Assembly (NCBI GenBank): GCA_900546485.1
Contig: URDK01000044.1
Coordinates: 1 to 20,361, forward strand
Source: an uncultured Eubacteriales bacterium
Lineage (GTDB): Bacteria > Bacillota > Clostridia > Oscillospirales > Oscillospiraceae
DNA length: 20,361 bases
Direction of reading: 5' to 3'
The first letter of the stretch is position 1. Each line of letters begins with the position of its first letter. The translations under genes and the position numbers were made by a program. Shown here piece by piece: positions 19,938 to 20,361 of this stretch. Under the pieces are notes generated by a model that saw only the letters and a list, made by a program, of their open reading frames with translations, did no database searches and was not told the DNA's origin.

Positions 19938-20361
19938 ATGACGACAGGACAGATTTCTAGGGACGAGATGCGCGGCGCGCTTGAAGATAAGCTCTGCGCA
20001 CACTTTGCGGTCACCGGGGACGAGGCCACCGACGAACAGGTGTTTCAGGCTTCGGCCATGGTCATACGCGAGATAATGAGCCGGCTGCTGGCCTTTGAGA
20101 AGGTCGAGACGCCGGAAAAGGAGGTCCACTACCTCTCCATGGAGTTCCTGATGGGCAGGAGCCTCATGAAGAACGCCTACAACCTCGGCGTGGCCGAGGC
20201 GCTGACGGGCGCGCTGGAGGACATGGGCCGCAACGCGAGCGACATCTTTGAGACGGAGCCCGACGCGGGCCTCGGCAACGGCGGCCTTGGCCGTCTCGCC
20301 GCCTGCTATATGGACTCCATGGCCACCGAGGGCATCGCGGCGACGGGCTATTCCATCTGCT
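19938..20361 (+). CDS. glgP: Glycogen/alpha-glucan phosphorylase, 5' part (cut by window end)
   Basis: The first 141 codons of a glycogen phosphorylase, which releases glucose 1-phosphate from alpha-1,4-glucan using pyridoxal phosphate. Visible landmarks are VHYLSMEFLMGRSL, NAYNLGVAEAL, and EPDAGLGNGGLGRLAACYMDSMAT near the right edge, all characteristic of the family's N-terminal domain. The PLP lysine and most of the catalytic domain lie outside the window. The ATG at 19938 follows ACAGGAGAACCT. Position directly after glgCD places synthesis and breakdown of glycogen in one operon; whether glgA follows cannot be seen. Confidence 0.95.
   Translation, partial: MTTGQISRDEMRGALEDKLCAHFAVTGDEATDEQVFQASAMVIREIMSRLLAFEKVETPEKEVHYLSMEFLMGRSLMKNAYNLGVAEALTGALEDMGRNASDIFETEPDAGLGNGGLGRLAACYMDSMATEGIAATGYSIC

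Overview
The window looks like a chromosomal segment of a GC-rich, anaerobic, spore-forming member of the Clostridia, probably near the Oscillospiraceae-type gut Firmicutes. The lineage is inferred from gene content and base composition, not from a marker phylogeny. Evidence for it: SpoIIP and a SleB-type cortex hydrolase (endospore cycle), rubredoxin, reverse rubrerythrin and a PerR-type Fur protein (oxygen and peroxide defence of an anaerobe), the Firmicutes-type GlgC/GlgD pair, strong AGGAGG ribosome sites, and frequent ATA isoleucine codons despite high GC. No rRNA, tRNA, CRISPR array, transposase or phage gene was seen.

Layout. Positions 1-67 hold a palindromic, repeat-like sequence. On the minus strand from 2214 to 68 lies an ECF-like sigma factor overlapped by a large membrane protein with an internal tandem duplication, a plausible sigma/anti-sigma pair. 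Next come rubredoxin (minus), an AT-richer pair made of an XRE regulator (minus) and a lipoprotein (plus), then reverse rubrerythrin, PerR, a two-CBS-domain protein and SpoIIP (all minus). From 7122 to 10349 the plus strand carries a four-cysteine TSCPD protein, a SleB-type hydrolase behind a 340-base AT-rich leader, the 16S rRNA methyltransferase RsmG and a DUF1002 secreted protein.

From 14884 back to 10392 the minus strand reads prfB, capA-like, folE, folP, folB-folK. It starts at a good promoter and ends at a bidirectional terminator shared with the DUF1002 gene. The folate genes give GTP cyclohydrolase I, dihydropteroate synthase and a fused aldolase-pyrophosphokinase. On the plus strand follow an orphan single-pass membrane protein, prs and pth (1 base apart), then glgC, glgD and the 5' part of glgP, a glycogen synthesis and breakdown operon running off the right edge.

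The window is mostly housekeeping. The points worth a second look are the rubredoxin with a shortened first cysteine pair, the duplicated membrane protein next to the sigma factor, the capA-like gene whose signal peptide begins upstream of any ordinary start codon, ribosome sites buried in hairpins (XRE and CBS genes), a 15-bp palindrome over the predicted perR start of transcription, and an rsmG promoter folded into a terminator-like hairpin. Nothing here clearly amounts to a new multi-gene system.
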